Shown here one piece after another: positions 11,960-24,496 of a DNA stretch of 64,000 bases. The translations under genes and the position numbers were made by a program. This DNA is from Ascidia mentula (Eukaryota > Chordata > Ascidiacea > Phlebobranchia > Ascidiidae): the NCBI GenBank assembly GCA_947561715.1, contig OX387197.1, forward strand, positions 9,297,001 to 9,361,000, given 5' to 3'. Position 1 is the stretch's first letter; the number at the start of each line of letters is the position of its first letter. The notes below the pieces were generated by a model that was not told the origin of the DNA, made no database searches, and saw only the letters and a list, made by a program, of their open reading frames with translations.

Positions 11960-13492
11960 TTAAAGCGACTCGAATGCTTTTTTCTTTGGTTTTCCGGAAC
12001 CGGTTTTTGGAATGTGATCAACAAACTCCAACCCTCCGAAGAGTTGCTGATGCTCTTCCACTTTCGAGTTATAAAATGTAAGCAAATCTTCCTTTGTTAG
12101 ACTTTCAACATTTTTTACAACAAAGGCTTTCGCCGCCTCGTGGTAAACTGGATGAGTCGTACGAACAACCACCGCTTCAAATACATCTGGATGAGACAAA
12201 AGCACTGCTTCAAGCTGGGTAGGAAAAACCGCCTTGTTTCCACTAGATTTAATTATATTCTGAACCCTGTCGATAATGTACACCATTCCTTCCTCGTCAT
12301 AATATCCTAAGTCTGCGGTTCGAAACCAACCACATTCGTCCAACACTGCATCAGTCGCTTCCTTGTTGTTTAAATATCCTTTAAAAACACCTGGACTTTT
12401 TACATAAAATTCTCCTTGTTTGCCTGGACCGAGTTCTGCACCATCCTCAACGTCAATTACCTTTAGTTGAACATTGGGGAAAAGCATTCCAACGCTTTCG
12501 AGTGAAATTTGTTTAGTTAAGGAATTTGCAACCAACCCCACCTCAGAACTGCCATATTCCATGGTTACCACCGCATTGAACTTGTCCATAGCCTTACGCA
12601 TTAATTCTTTTGTCGTTGGAACACCAATAGCTCTGAGAAACCGTAAAGGGTTATTTCTTTCCAAAACAGCTTCATTTGTTATGTTGGTAAACGTCACAGG
12701 GTCACTTAAAAGGCCAATTACGCTATATTTTTTTACACAATGGCTGAACAAGTCTGGTGGAAGATTTGCTGCGACAATATGCTTCACTCCCAAAACAAGG
12801 TAGAAGAAAAGGCTCCACAATTCAAACATGCGTAATTCATTGGAAACGGTTGCCAAACATTCACCGGGTTGCACCGCTCGAAGAACTTCAAAAGCTGCGA
12901 TTGGAAACATGAAACTGACATTCGTAAAAACCAAGGCTTTTGGTTCTCCGGTTGAACCGCTCGTGAAAGCGATCACTAATGGATCCTCATAAATATCAAC
13001 ACCATTCGATGACAATATTTCTTCCAGCACAGTTTCGTCCATGCATTCATCAATGGATTTGAAAGCATTTGTATGAAAACTTTCAAGGAGTTTAAGTCCT
13101 GCTTTCAACTCCTGCACCAACTCTTTGTTTTCGCAAATACAAAATTTTGCTTTCACCTGTTTCATTTGTTTGGCAATATCTTCAGACAGAGCGTTAACAT
13201 TTCCGGCAGCCAGCGTTGCCTTACACAAAATAATCCCAAGCACCAACGAAAAGCATTTTGGATGAAAGTCAACCACTAAGCCAACGATATCACCCTTCTT
13301 CACGCCAATGGAACGTAGTTTAAGTGCAAACTCAATTGACTGTTGGCGGAGTTGGCTGAATGTCCACGATTGATCATGGTAAGGATCCACCAAAGCCACA
13401 GATTTGCCGAAGTGTTCCATCTTTTGCAAGGCGTATTGAGCGGTGGGAACTTGGGGAATCTCAACATCTGGAAACGAACTTTTTAGCACCAT
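11960..13492 (-). CDS. ANL-superfamily acyl-CoA synthetase / luciferase-like enzyme, array copy 4 (intact frame)
   Basis: Intronless, 510 aa. It keeps the P-loop (FTSGSTGEPKA), YGSSE, DR and PKTGSGK. The A7 motif reads RTADLGYY rather than RTGDLGYY (G393A), a change shared with copy 5. The Asp of this motif normally contacts the ribose hydroxyls and is retained, so the effect may be mild. The A4 segment is the same as in copy 2. The C-terminus is KKKAFESL. The frame is open, so it is probably functional, with a caveat about the A7 change. Confidence 0.88.
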   Translation of the reverse strand: MVLKSSFPDVEIPQVPTAQYALQKMEHFGKSVALVDPYHDQSWTFSQLRQQSIEFALKLRSIGVKKGDIVGLVVDFHPKCFSLVLGIILCKATLAAGNVNALSEDIAKQMKQVKAKFCICENKELVQELKAGLKLLESFHTNAFKSIDECMDETVLEEILSSNGVDIYEDPLVIAFTSGSTGEPKALVFTNVSFMFPIAAFEVLRAVQPGECLATVSNELRMFELWSLFFYLVLGVKHIVAANLPPDLFSHCVKKYSVIGLLSDPVTFTNITNEAVLERNNPLRFLRAIGVPTTKELMRKAMDKFNAVVTMEYGSSEVGLVANSLTKQISLESVGMLFPNVQLKVIDVEDGAELGPGKQGEFYVKSPGVFKGYLNNKEATDAVLDECGWFRTADLGYYDEEGMVYIIDRVQNIIKSSGNKAVFPTQLEAVLLSHPDVFEAVVVRTTHPVYHEAAKAFVVKNVESLTKEDLLTFYNSKVEEHQQLFGGLEFVDHIPKTGSGKPKKKAFESL

Positions 13493-14979
13493 AGCCTCCA
13501 GCGAGAAACCCCACTTACTACAAATCTACAAACAGTAAGATAATTTTAGGGTACATTTACAGTTCAAGACGTGAGTTACAATCAAAGCACAAACTAATTC
13601 ATACTGCACTTTGTCTACCGGCATTGCAGCCAAGCTGGGTCATATCCACCTTTTCCTGACTAATTGTGACTCATTCAAACTTTCACAGAGAGATATCTTT
13701 TGTATTTCTCTCCGACTAAATTGGCTTTGATTGGCTTCGATATACTGTTGGATGCTGAAGCATGTAACATAATACCGGAATAACGGCCCCATTCTGCACA
13801 TTTGAGGACTAACATTGAAAAGGAAACTTCTCATTTTTGATTAAAATCCAAACGCCCAGAGCAAGATGGCACACTAAAATGCCCTCTAGTTAGTTCAAGG
13901 TTTAGATTAAATACATACATAAGAATTCAATATATGTTGAAATATTGTCCATCGAATTAGATTTTATCTAATCATAAACAATCGTTAAATTAATGTTGCC
14001 CTCATCCACTGTGCGTTATCTGACAAATTGCTACTTTTTGCAAAACGTTTCACAACTTTTCGCAGGTTCTCTATCAATTCACAAATTGTGCAAGGAAACC
14101 AGACATATTTCACGCGTGTTTGATTTTCCGCTGCAAAAAAATAATTTCTCAGGCATAGCCAGTGTTCATTCACCCAAAACGACGTTCCATTGCAACGCGA
14201 TGAGAAATACCAAATTTACTGATGCGATTTTGATGGATGTCGCACAACCTGCATAACTAATAGTTTCCTCAACTTGGACTCAAATATGACTTTACACTTT
14301 TACAATATCATTTTATTCACACTGGTAATTTTTGTACCTTACGTAACATTATACATTATTGTGTGAAACCGACAACAATTGCTTTAAGTTCCAACAATGC
14401 TTTTGATGTTCTTTCGCTTCGCGACGAGTTGTTCTCAATCACCTGTTGATATTGTCGTCAACACAAGACAACTGTTTTCCATCGTAGACAATCACTGAAA
14501 CAAACTTTGTGCGTTTTGAAATAAGCTGGATATGATTGTATATGGGGTCGAACTTTCGACATGAACTTGTTGCTTTGACGTGTTCCTAATAATAAAATGT
14601 TTGAGACGTCGTGAAATCTCCTGCCGTGAACTTTACACAACCGTATTCCTGACTCACTTAAAAACAGCTCAAAAAATTAAATTCCACAAGAAAGATGATA
14701 TCACATAAGCTTGTTAAAATCGTTCATCTGCCCGAACAACCGACACACGGAAGATTATCGCCTTGTTACATATAATGTTTTTATACACACGAGCATTTAC
14801 CAGTCGAAATTTGCGACAGAAAGTTTTCAAGCGTAAGTTATACAATTCTTGTACCCAACTACATTTAACAAAATTGTACAAAACTACATGAACTTTATAC
14901 AAAACAAGCGCAGTTAGTGGTGCCAACGATAATCATCAATTAGTTTGTTAAATTTCGTGTGAGAAAAATGCAAATGATG
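13493..14979. other. Spacer between array copies 4 and 5
   Basis: Duplicated non-coding DNA, unit border 14281. From about 13810 it is nearly identical to the preceding spacer. No other gene is seen. Confidence 0.65.
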
Positions 14980-16512
14980 TTAAAGCGACTCGAATGCTTT
15001 TTTCTTTGGTTTTCCGGAACCGGTTTTTGGAATGTGATCAACAAACTCCTACCCTCCGAAGAGTTGCTGATGCTCTTCCACTTTCGAGTTATAAAATGTA
15101 AGCAAATCTTCCTTTGTTAGACTTTCAACATTTTTTACAACAAAGGCTTTCGCCGCCTCGTGGTAAACTGGATGAGTCGTACGAACAACCACCGCTTCAA
15201 ATACATCTGGATGAGACAAAAGCACTGCTTCAAGCTGGGTTGGAAAAACCGCCTTGTTTCCACTAGATTTAATTATATTCTGAACCCTGTCGATAATGTA
15301 CACCATTCCTTCCTCGTCATAATATCCCAAGTCTGCGGTTCGAAACCAACCACATTCGTCCAACACTGCATCAATCGCTTCCTTGTTGTTTAAATATCCT
15401 TTAAAAACACCTGGACTTTTTACATAAAATTCTCCTTGTTTGCCTGGACCGAGTTCTGCACCATCCTCAACGTCAATTACCTTTAGTTGAACATTGGGGA
15501 AAAGCATTCCAACGCTTTCGAGTGAAATTTGTTTAGTTAAGGAATTCGCAACCAACCCCACCTCTGAACTGCCATATTCCATGGTTACCACCGCATTGAA
15601 CTTGTCCATAGCCTTACGCATTAATTCTTTTGTCGTTGGAACTCCAATAGCTCTGAGAAACCGTAAAGGGTTATTTTTTTCCAAAACAGCTTCATTTGTT
15701 ATGTTGGTAAACGTCACAGGGTCACTTAAAAGGCCAATTACGCTATACTTTTTTACACAACGGCTGAACAAGTCTGGTGGAAGATTTGCTGCGACAATAT
15801 GCTTCACTCCCAAAACAAGGTAGAAGAAAAGGCTCCACAATTCAAAGATGCGCAATTCATTGAAAACGGTTACCAAACATTCACCGGGTTGCAGCGTTCG
15901 AAGGACTTCAAAAGCTGCGATGGGGAACATAAAACTGATATTCGTAAAAACCAGGGCTTTTGGTTTTCCAGTTGAACCGCTCGTGAAAGAGATTACTAAT
16001 GGATCCTCATAAATATCAACACCATTCGGTGACAATATTTCTTTTAGCACAGTTTCGTCCATGTATTCATCAATGGATTTGAAAGCATTTATATGAAAAC
16101 TTTCAAGGAGTTCAAGTCCTGCTTTTAACTCCTGCGCCAATTCTTTGTTTTCGCAAATACAAAATTTTGCTTTTACCTGTTTCATTTGTTTGGCAATATC
16201 TTCAGACAGAGCGTTAACATATCCTGTAGCCAGCGTTGCCTTACACAAAATAATCCCAAGCACTAGCGGAAAGCATTTTGGATGAAAGCCAACCACCAAG
16301 CCAACGATATCACCCTTCTTCACGCCAATGGAACGTAGTTTAAGTGCAAACTCAATTGACTGTTGGCGGAGTTGGCTGAATGTCCACGATTGATCATGGT
16401 AAGGATCCACCAAAGCCACAGAGTTGCCGAAGTGTTCCATCTTTTGCAAGGCGTATTGAGCGGTGGGAACTTGGGGAATCTCAACATCTGGAAACGAACT
16501 TTTTAACACCAT
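14980..16512 (-). pseudogene. ANL-superfamily acyl-CoA synthetase-like gene, array copy 5, truncated near the C-terminus
   Basis: ATG at 16512. Codon 488, Leu (TTG) in the other copies, is TAG here (15049-15051), giving 487 residues. The remaining 22 codons to the ancestral stop (14980-14982) are still in frame and intact. The lost piece contains PKTGSGK with the A10 lysine, which in ANL enzymes is needed for efficient adenylation. The N-terminal domain and the motifs up to the hinge are present, with A7 as RTADLGYY. It is most likely a very young pseudogene; a residual role (for example thioesterification only, or a dominant-negative) is possible but speculative. Confidence 0.8.
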
Positions 16513-18086
16513 AGTTTCCAGCGAGAAACTCCACTCACTAAATAATCTACAAACAGTAAGATAATTTTAGGGTACATTTTGAGTTCAAGACGTAAGTTAC
16601 AATATTCATAAACTTCAATATTTGATGGTAAACTTTGTCTACTGGCATTGCAGCCAAGCTGAATCAAATCCATTTTTTCCAGACTAGTTGTGACTCTATA
16701 GTTCAAACTTTAACCAGAGAGTGATCTTTTGTATCTCTCTCCGACTAAATTGGCATTGATTGGCTTCAATATACTGTTGGATGCTGAAGCCTGTAAGACA
16801 ATACAAAATAACGACCCCATTCTGTATATTTGAGGACTAAAATTGAAAAAGAAACTCATTTTTTTTATTTATAATTTAAATTCAAACGCCCAAAGTAAAA
16901 TGGCACACTAAAATGTCCTGTAGTAATTCAAGGTTTCAAATCAAATACACAACAATTTAATATATGTTGAATTATTGTCCAGGAAATTAGATTATATCTA
17001 ATCATAAAAAATCGTAAAATTAATGTTTCCCTCATCCACTGTGCGTTATCTGCCAAATTGCTACTCGATAACTTTATTTTCGTTTGCAAAACGTTTCACT
17101 ACTTTTCGCAGGTTCTCTATCAATCCACAAACTGTGCAAGGAAACCAGACATATTTCACGCGTGTGTAATTTTCCGCTGCAAAAAAACAGTTGTCTCAGG
17201 CATAGCCTATGTGCACTGACCCAAAACGACGTTCCACTGCAACGCGACGAGACCTACCTCGACCAAATTTACTGTTGTTTTCAATGGAAGTCGCACAACC
17301 TGCACAACTAATAGTTTTTTCAACTTGCAATACGCCATAGATTTACCACGATCCTCTAGGTTTGTTGCTTGTTTTTGAAATCAACAAACAACGCCATAAA
17401 CAAACGATTTGGCATCCCTTATTCCTGCAATATTTGTTTTTCTCTTGAATCATGAGTTCCTGATTGCCCCCAAAGAATGTTGCTACATCGTAGTCAACTT
17501 CGAGCGACATCTTTTGTAAGCTTCAGCACTGCAATAACGTATTTTGTACTTTTAAAGTTGCAGGCCTTTGATGGCCACGTCCCAGGTTTTACCTATTGTT
17601 GCGAGTTTTTGGTCGTGAAGAAACCCAGGAAGGAATGTGGAAGAGTTTGGTGTTTGGGAAAAACGTGATGGAGGAAAACAGTCATTGCGCTGGCACCGTG
17701 GATTCTGCCTTAAATGTAATAAGTACGTGGTAAATTAATAATATAATACTTTTTACGAACTATTACCTAAATACCGATCAGCGGTTGAATGGTACTGCTT
17801 TAATATTGTGTGTTCAACTAAAACTGCGTGGAATTTACATAATTTCTGCAAGAAAATCTGCAACTGACACACAGAGAAGATTGGCGTTCATGTCACTCAT
17901 AGTGTATTCACGCACACGAGTATTTACAAGCCGAAATTCGCTGCGGAACGCTTAAGTTTTTAACCTAAAAAAGCCAACGCGTTGGAACATTCCCGAAAAG
18001 TATGAAACACCAATAACGTCTGTACAAACACAAAAAAACGACAGCACCATTTGCACAGAAAATAAGGCCACAAAAATGTTCTGGAA
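16513..18086. other. End of array and flank before the first EVI1-like gene
   Basis: Up to about 17325 this is the divergent upstream region of copy 5, the most different of the five spacers. After that comes single-copy DNA. A small imperfect inverted repeat (gtttgttg / caacaaac) lies near 17360-17390. The stretch below 18087 should contain the 3' UTR of the minus-strand zinc-finger gene; an ATTAAA-type signal on the minus strand is near 17800. No other gene is supported. Confidence 0.5.
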
Positions 18087-21000
18087 TCAGCCTTGAATGG
18101 CTGCAGTCTGGCCGGACGCGTTAACGCCAACAATTCTCATCTTGCAGTCGTCCGAGCTGTTGATGGGACTGGGATTGGCCGACGACACGTAGTATGAATC
18201 CAGCTCGGATTCACCGCTGCTCATACGCTCATCTTGGAGCCCCGATTCATTAAAGCTGCTGTTTTGTGAGTGACCGGACGTGCTGCTGAAACTTGATTCC
18301 ATGGACGAGTTTGACATGCGACGAAGGAAGTCCACAGCTTGCATAGAATTCAGGTGTGATTGAACCATTGTCGAAGTTGCTACATGGTTGTCTTCATCGG
18401 TCGCTCGCGTTTGCGGTTTTCCGCTTTGGAAATGAATGTGGCCATCGTTTACACTGTAGAAAAAAATATGCCAGTTATTTTCATGTATTACTGATTTTCT
18501 TGGAGAACATTTAATCTCAGCAGTACTAAGCATTAATAAAACTCAAGAAATGTTATTTTTGCATTTTGGTTTGCACTGATGGTTTTTCATACCTGTTGTA
18601 CTTTTCGTGATTCCGCAAATGCCGGTCTAAGTTGGTTTGTTGACCGAACGCACGACCGCACAAGTGACAGGGATATGGACGCTCCTGCAATTGAAGCAAC
18701 AAGCGGTTAAAATGCTAAAAAATCTGATGCAATTGTACAAAGCAATCAAAAATAATCCGCACCTTTTTGTGAATATTGCGAATGTGGCGTTGAAGGTTAG
18801 AGGAAATTGAAAAGCTCCTTTCGCAAAACTTGCATGTGTAAGGTTGCTCCCCGGTGTGCGTTCTTTCGTGACGCGTCAGGTTAGCACTACGAGGAAAAAC
18901 TTTATGGCAGAACTTGCATGTGTAACGTTCTTTGCTGGGCGAAGCTTCCTTCATTGAAGAGATACCGCTGTTTCTGGCAGCCATGTAATCAAAAATGGGG
19001 TTGGGAATACGGAATGAGGAAGGCTGGTGGGCGAGAATATTGTTGAATGCTGGCATTCGTGGCTTCAACGTCGGATAGAAATTGTCGTATGTCTGTCGTA
19101 AGTACCACGGCAAGGCCGCCAGTTTGGAAATGTTGCTGTTGTGGGTGGAAAGATGTTTGGCTCGCTGATTCGCCAAAATGGAGTTGGAACCGTAGCGTTT
19201 ACCATACTGATAGTAAAAGTTCAAGGGATTTTTCCATGAGCGACTGCCTGTGATTGGGGCAACCTTATTAGCGTCAGGTTTCTTAGGAAGTGAAAGGTCC
19301 AACGGTTGGCAAATGTTGGATTCAGACTCAAGAGTAGGTAGAAGTTTATCGCTGTGTGCAAATGGACTGTTTGCGGAATAGTTTGCCACAGTCTGCGAAA
19401 GCGCTCGCTTTTCCAACGTACTCCGATACAAGATGGCGGCAGCAACGGCTTCAGCGGCAGTATTGCGGCTGTACAACATATTTCGTTTTTCCTGGCTCGC
19501 AGAAGGCGCCAACAGCGGGTTCCAGATACGCTCGCGAGATTGCTGAGATTTGTCGTCGTTGCTTAACAAAAACCCGGGGTTCACCGCCGTTTGTCGCAAA
19601 TCGAGGCTGTGCTTCTCACCACCAAGGTCGACCTGTACACTTGCGTGGCTTACAGAGTTGAGCGTGTAACTGGCGCAAGATGTAGCGCTGCGGAAACGTC
19701 GACTATCTGTGCTGATGATTGCCGCCGTGTTGTCGAACGAAGCAAGGAAGGACTCGGCACCGGGGTTGGTGCATTGGACTTGTGCATCAAACGATTTTGA
19801 AGATGGGTTGTAACTTTTTTGGTCTCGGCTCCAAAAACGATCCTGGGTCTGGAAAGGAATCTGAGGGAGCTTGGTGTTTGGGAAACACGGGATCAGCGGG
19901 ACGATGGATGCAGGTTGCGGTACTTTGGCAGATGTGATTGCGGGGGTCGTTTGAGCATGCGGTGCTACATGACTAGCTGAAGATTGGACGACGTTTGAAA
20001 GCTTGGCTGATCCTGGAAAACGCAATATCGGTGAGTGGTGAATTACGACATTATAATAAAAAAATGATGTAAAAGCGCTTAAGATTATTCATTTATCTGG
20101 TGTTTGTTTTCTTACCTTCACTCCACATTCTCTCACGAACTTGGTCTCGAAAGCCGGAAAATACCAAACCACTCGGTCGGTGATGAACTAAACTAAAACA
20201 GAACGCAAAATTCAGCATAATTTTACGGTCACGCGTTTTTTAAGAGAGTTACAGGAAACTTGCCGAATATAGTGCGATGTTACAATTTTTAACCAACTCT
20301 ATGATTTCAAAAAAACACTTTCATTTGTATTAAGTCATGTAAATCAGGTACGGGAAGTGTTTGTTAATGATTAACATCAACTTACTTGCTTGCGAAACTG
20401 CTGCGGTTGTGCACTGAACAAAATCGTCGGTGCTTATTAAGAGAATTTGCATTGGGAAATAGTTGACGGCAGTTTCGGCACTTGATTTGTGCACGACAAT
20501 CCGAATGCATTCGTTTGTGACGGCATAAGTTGCTGTACTGTAACAAAAATAAACTAGTGTTTCAAAACTCGTTCCTGTAATGTATATATAGTGTTAAACA
20601 AGCGTTTGTTTGATATTTGGTGTTTCAAAACTTAGGATTCCCTTACCTGGGTGTACGCTTTGTGACAAACTGCACAGGTGAACGGTTTTACGCTACTGTG
20701 AATGTGGCGATGTTGCTTTAGCCCACTAGCGGTACCAAAAGCTTTGCCACATTCTCCACAGGGGTGCGCACGAGCGCCGACGTGGTGTTGTTTTATGTGG
20801 CGCTGCAAACCACTTGCATCGATGAAAGTGCGGGCGCAGTTCTCGCAGTTAAATCTACAAACAAACGCATAATAAATACATGATCCTGCATGAAATGTGA
20901 TAAAGAAGCTTCAGTCAATTTTGGTCACATATAGTTACATTAAAACAAACGTTATCAAAACACTGTACAATTAAAGCACTAAAAACGAACGTAACAGGTT

Positions 21001-23734
21001 GCTCGTTTTCAATAGTAGAATCTAGTTTTAAGTTTGCTTTTGTACTGTTCGTTTTATTTGACGGTTATCCAACAATTTTACGGTGATAACGGGGTAAACA
21101 ACATATTCTCCTGATTTGAAAACCACATGTAAAAGTTATTAATTTATTACACAGCGGGCGTGCGCTTAACACTTAGCATGATACAAGCTGTGTGCTTGTT
21201 GCAACCACTTATCCCTTTCACAGGAGAAATTTCTTTTTTGCGTCTTTTAACTTTGAAATTTCAAATTGAACTGCGGCATGCACTACGTCGTTCGCATTAT
21301 AACGTGGAATTTAGTTAGCAATATGTAAATAAACAAATCTTACTTCTTTCCCCGCATTCGCCGTTCGTTGTAGTTTCGAAAAGAGGATCCGCCGTGTCCG
21401 TCGTAAGTACTGCGGGAGCATTGAGAGGCCGCACGTGGGGCGAAGTTGGGCGACATTTCGCGCAAACCCCGAGCACACGGTTGCTTCTCGTTCTCTGTAA
21501 AACAAAATGCAAGTGGTTTTATTACCGTGTCAAATTCAAGGTGAGTTAAAGTGATAGTGAATTTTGTAAGCTGCATACAGATGGTCAATGTTTTAACATA
21601 TAACGATAGTGACTCGAAACATTTCGGGATTTATTGTTGAACAAATGCTGTTACTAACACTCATAATACAGATCAACACTTCATACATGTCGCACGATAA
21701 TGAGAAAAAAATATTCATGTCCATAACATGAAAAGTCATACAAGAATAGGCAAACGACGCCAAGTTAATAGTTAACAAGCTATCAGGTTGTTCTCAGCTC
21801 ATGGCTTGTTTATTTATAGTCTCACGGACAAGACAAAAAACAAGCAGCTCTAAATATAAATTAAATCACCTTGCCATAAAAATGTCGCACCCCTAAAATA
21901 CGTTTCATAAAAACATAAATTCACCTTCCGCCGTTTTGTGTGCTGACTCTTCGTCACGTAGTTCCCTCTCCACGGGCGAAAGTCTTTCAAGGAATAGGTT
22001 TCGATTCTGTACAGAAACACACAAAATGAGGACGTTAACACCGCACAAGTTAGGACTAAACTATATCAAATACCAATTATTTTGTCTTACCATTTGCATG
22101 TCAGTCCACTCTGTCGGGCTTTTGGCGTACGGGGCGAAACGCCGCGAAGTTCTGAAGTAATTCTTCCACTCTGCACTACCGGGCTCGGCCACAACTTGGG
22201 TGGGTCCTGGGGTGTCAGTCAGCTGTACAAGCGCAAAGACGCGTCGTTACCGGATCTTTAACGAGCGGATAGGGTTTCTTCTGTCACGCACGTATCACCG
22301 TGCAGGATTAAATATTGCCTAACGCGTAAACTCCCAACATTGACCTTCGCGCTTTGTCTGGCTCATCGAAAATCGGGTTCGAGATGGGAGGCCCAGTCGC
22401 TTGTCGGACAAATATTTGCGCATGCAGCAACATGCATGGATACAGGGTGAGAGCGAGCGAACAGCTCTGTCAATTTTTACGGCGGTTCATCGACCACAGA
22501 TATTACCCTCCCCCGCGCCGCCAGGTTTTTATTGTAATCTTCACAAACACGCAGCGCTAATCTTGCAAACATCCGACAATCATTAACCCGGTGGGAGACA
22601 CGGAAACGCCTGTTCACATCATTAAATCATTTCGCCACCCTCCAAAACGATTCCGTCACCGTTTAAAGCTTTCGTTTTTGTTGGAATTGAGATTGACAAA
22701 AGAGGCCGCGACGATTTGTACGTGTTGAAACATGCTCAACAAATTCCCCTGTATTTTCTTCGAAAAGCTGTTCATTTATGGCCATCTCGGGTCTGATTTT
22801 CCAGCGGTGATAAGATTTACAGTTTATTTTCGTCTTTACTTAAATATTCGACTAAGCCTTCGCTTAATTACCGGCGGCAAATAATTTACGAAGTGTCAAA
22901 GCGTGAATGTCTCAAACAAACACGGTTTAAGACAGAGTGGAACCAACAGGTGTTGACTTGATTGCGACAACCCGGGGGAGGGAATGCGTGCATCTGCTCT
23001 GTTGTCGCAGTGACAATGAAATTTATCGCTTGCGAACATAGTTCAACGTTATTTTGAAACGCCACCTCCTCTTGAAAGTAAGCGCCCGATCGAATTGCTC
23101 CCTGGCGCCGATTCTTACCCGGCGCTGTCACCATAGAAAGTCATCGGTAGTTATTATCGCAAGCAATTATCGCCTCTGTGGCTGGCGCGCCTCCTGACCT
23201 CAGGTGTCTTCTCAATGCCAAACAAACTTTTCCGACCAATTAGCGCCGTTTGATGGTGGTTGGCGAGGCCAACGCGCACGTGTCGCGATCGAGTTAATTT
23301 GCTTGAAATCGCCGATAAAGTACGATGACACGCTCGATTTCATTTGCAAAGCGGGGGCCGCTTTAACAATAACGTACATTTCCGAGTTTTAGTTCAACCA
23401 GTGAGAGTGCTGCTACAGATTTGTTTTACGAACACAAAAGTAATAATTTCTTTCCTGAGGGCAAAGCGCACTGGTTTATCGCCGTTCCGAAAACAAGGTC
23501 AATGTACAAAGTGATTATTTGACAATTTATTCCACCAGTAATAAAACTAATGCTCAACAACACTCTTAATAATAGTAAAAGCCCTGAGTTGGTATTGTGT
23601 AACGTTATTCTGGTCAACCATTTACATTTTAACGAGTTACGGTTTATAAACCATAAAAAAAAATATAGGCTGCAGTAGTTAAAAACACTCACCTTGTACA
23701 AGGCTCGGCCTTCACCGCTGTTTAAATTCTCCAT
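18087..23734 (-). CDS. EVI1/PRDM3/PRDM16-type zinc-finger transcription factor, paralog 1
   Basis: Ten coding exons: 23693-23734, 22091-22222, 21925-22006, 21344-21494, 20647-20854, 20386-20537, 20116-20192, 18763-20012, 18593-18684 and 18087-18453. All phases agree; total 2553 nt, 850 aa. N-terminal C2H2 fingers: [10 protein letters not shown].., [10 protein letters not shown].., [10 protein letters not shown].. and the C2HC finger [15 protein letters not shown] (about residues 137-243). Then a long disordered linker with the CtBP-binding motif PLDLS at 518-522, then three C-terminal fingers ending in [11 protein letters not shown] (643-729). Finger order and linker wording match human EVI1. 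The family binds DNA through both finger sets and represses or activates developmental genes with CtBP. No PR/SET domain and none of the first EVI1 fingers are seen; the start (MENLNSGEG) is the first in-frame ATG, although the frame stays open upstream to about 23850, so further 5' exons are possible. Confidence 0.9.
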
Positions 23735-24496
23735 GCTGCAAATGCGTGCCGTGCGTTGATTATCAGGTCCCGAAGAAGACAAGGCAGCGTCTTCCAGAAG
23801 AGCATGCGCGCAATGATTGTCGAATCACTCCTTGGGTCTCATCGCATCGCGCCCGCAGCGAAAAAAGCTTTGACAAAAAAATAAGGCGCTCTTCGTCGGG
23901 TGCTGGCCATTCCTTGGCGCTTCGAAGAAACGCTTGCGAAATTCCTTTTGCCACGCGCTCTACGATTTCGACACAACCACGAAAGAAAATTACGCCATTT
24001 GTGCATTTTTGTTTGCAATAATCACGGATTGAAGAAAAGTAATTTCGGAGTTTATATTTAAATTATGTGCAAAATTGTCTTCAGGTGATTTATTTGTCAA
24101 ATACAAACGCATGGAAGCAGTAACTTATTCTTTTTAACGACAGAGGCAAAAAAATAATGCTGTTTAAACAATGCCTAGGGCATTTTTGTTGAAATATTTT
24201 TTGAGGCAAGTGCAATAACAAAAAACATAATCTTTATTATTCTATTTCTTTGTTCTGCGAAATGTTGATATTTTTGGGCGGTAAATAATTTTTTTTTGCA
24301 TTCCACTACATTTACACGCAGCAATCAAACATTACACAAATGCAAGTTGCGAAAGGCCAATTCAACAGTTTCGACCGTGTGTTTGCACACAGCTGGAGAT
24401 GGAATTCGTTTGTTCGGTGTCGCTAGCCGCTGCGCCGACTTAACAGCCAGTTTACGCCAAAACTTACGTCGCGTTTTTGTCTTTTTTGCCCAAAAC
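23735..24496. other. Upstream region of EVI1-like paralog 1
   Basis: Probable 5' UTR and promoter of the minus-strand gene. On the minus strand the frame of the first exon remains open from 23734 to about 23850 without another ATG, so a coding extension through an unseen upstream exon cannot be ruled out. The remainder to 24300 is AT-rich with no supported gene. Confidence 0.4.

Larger units (their letters stand above)
2159..17325 (-). repeat. Five-unit tandem array of about 3.03 kb units, each carrying one ANL enzyme gene
   Basis: The same junction sequence (start caaatatgactttacac) recurs at 2159, 5188, 8234, 11261 and 14281, and the fifth unit ends near 17325, where the text diverges after ctaatag. 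Unit lengths are about 3029, 3046, 3027, 3020 and 3045 bp. Both the gene and its roughly 1.5 kb spacer are repeated, all head to tail. All five reading frames have exactly the same length from ATG to the ancestral stop position (1533 bp), so only substitutions separate them. This is segmental tandem duplication. The flanks at 2158 and 17326 are unrelated to each other. Confidence 0.93.

Noticed and set aside
19356-19661. Plus-strand frame opposite the large exon of EVI1-like paralog 1
   Set aside because: Shadow of a well-supported minus-strand exon.
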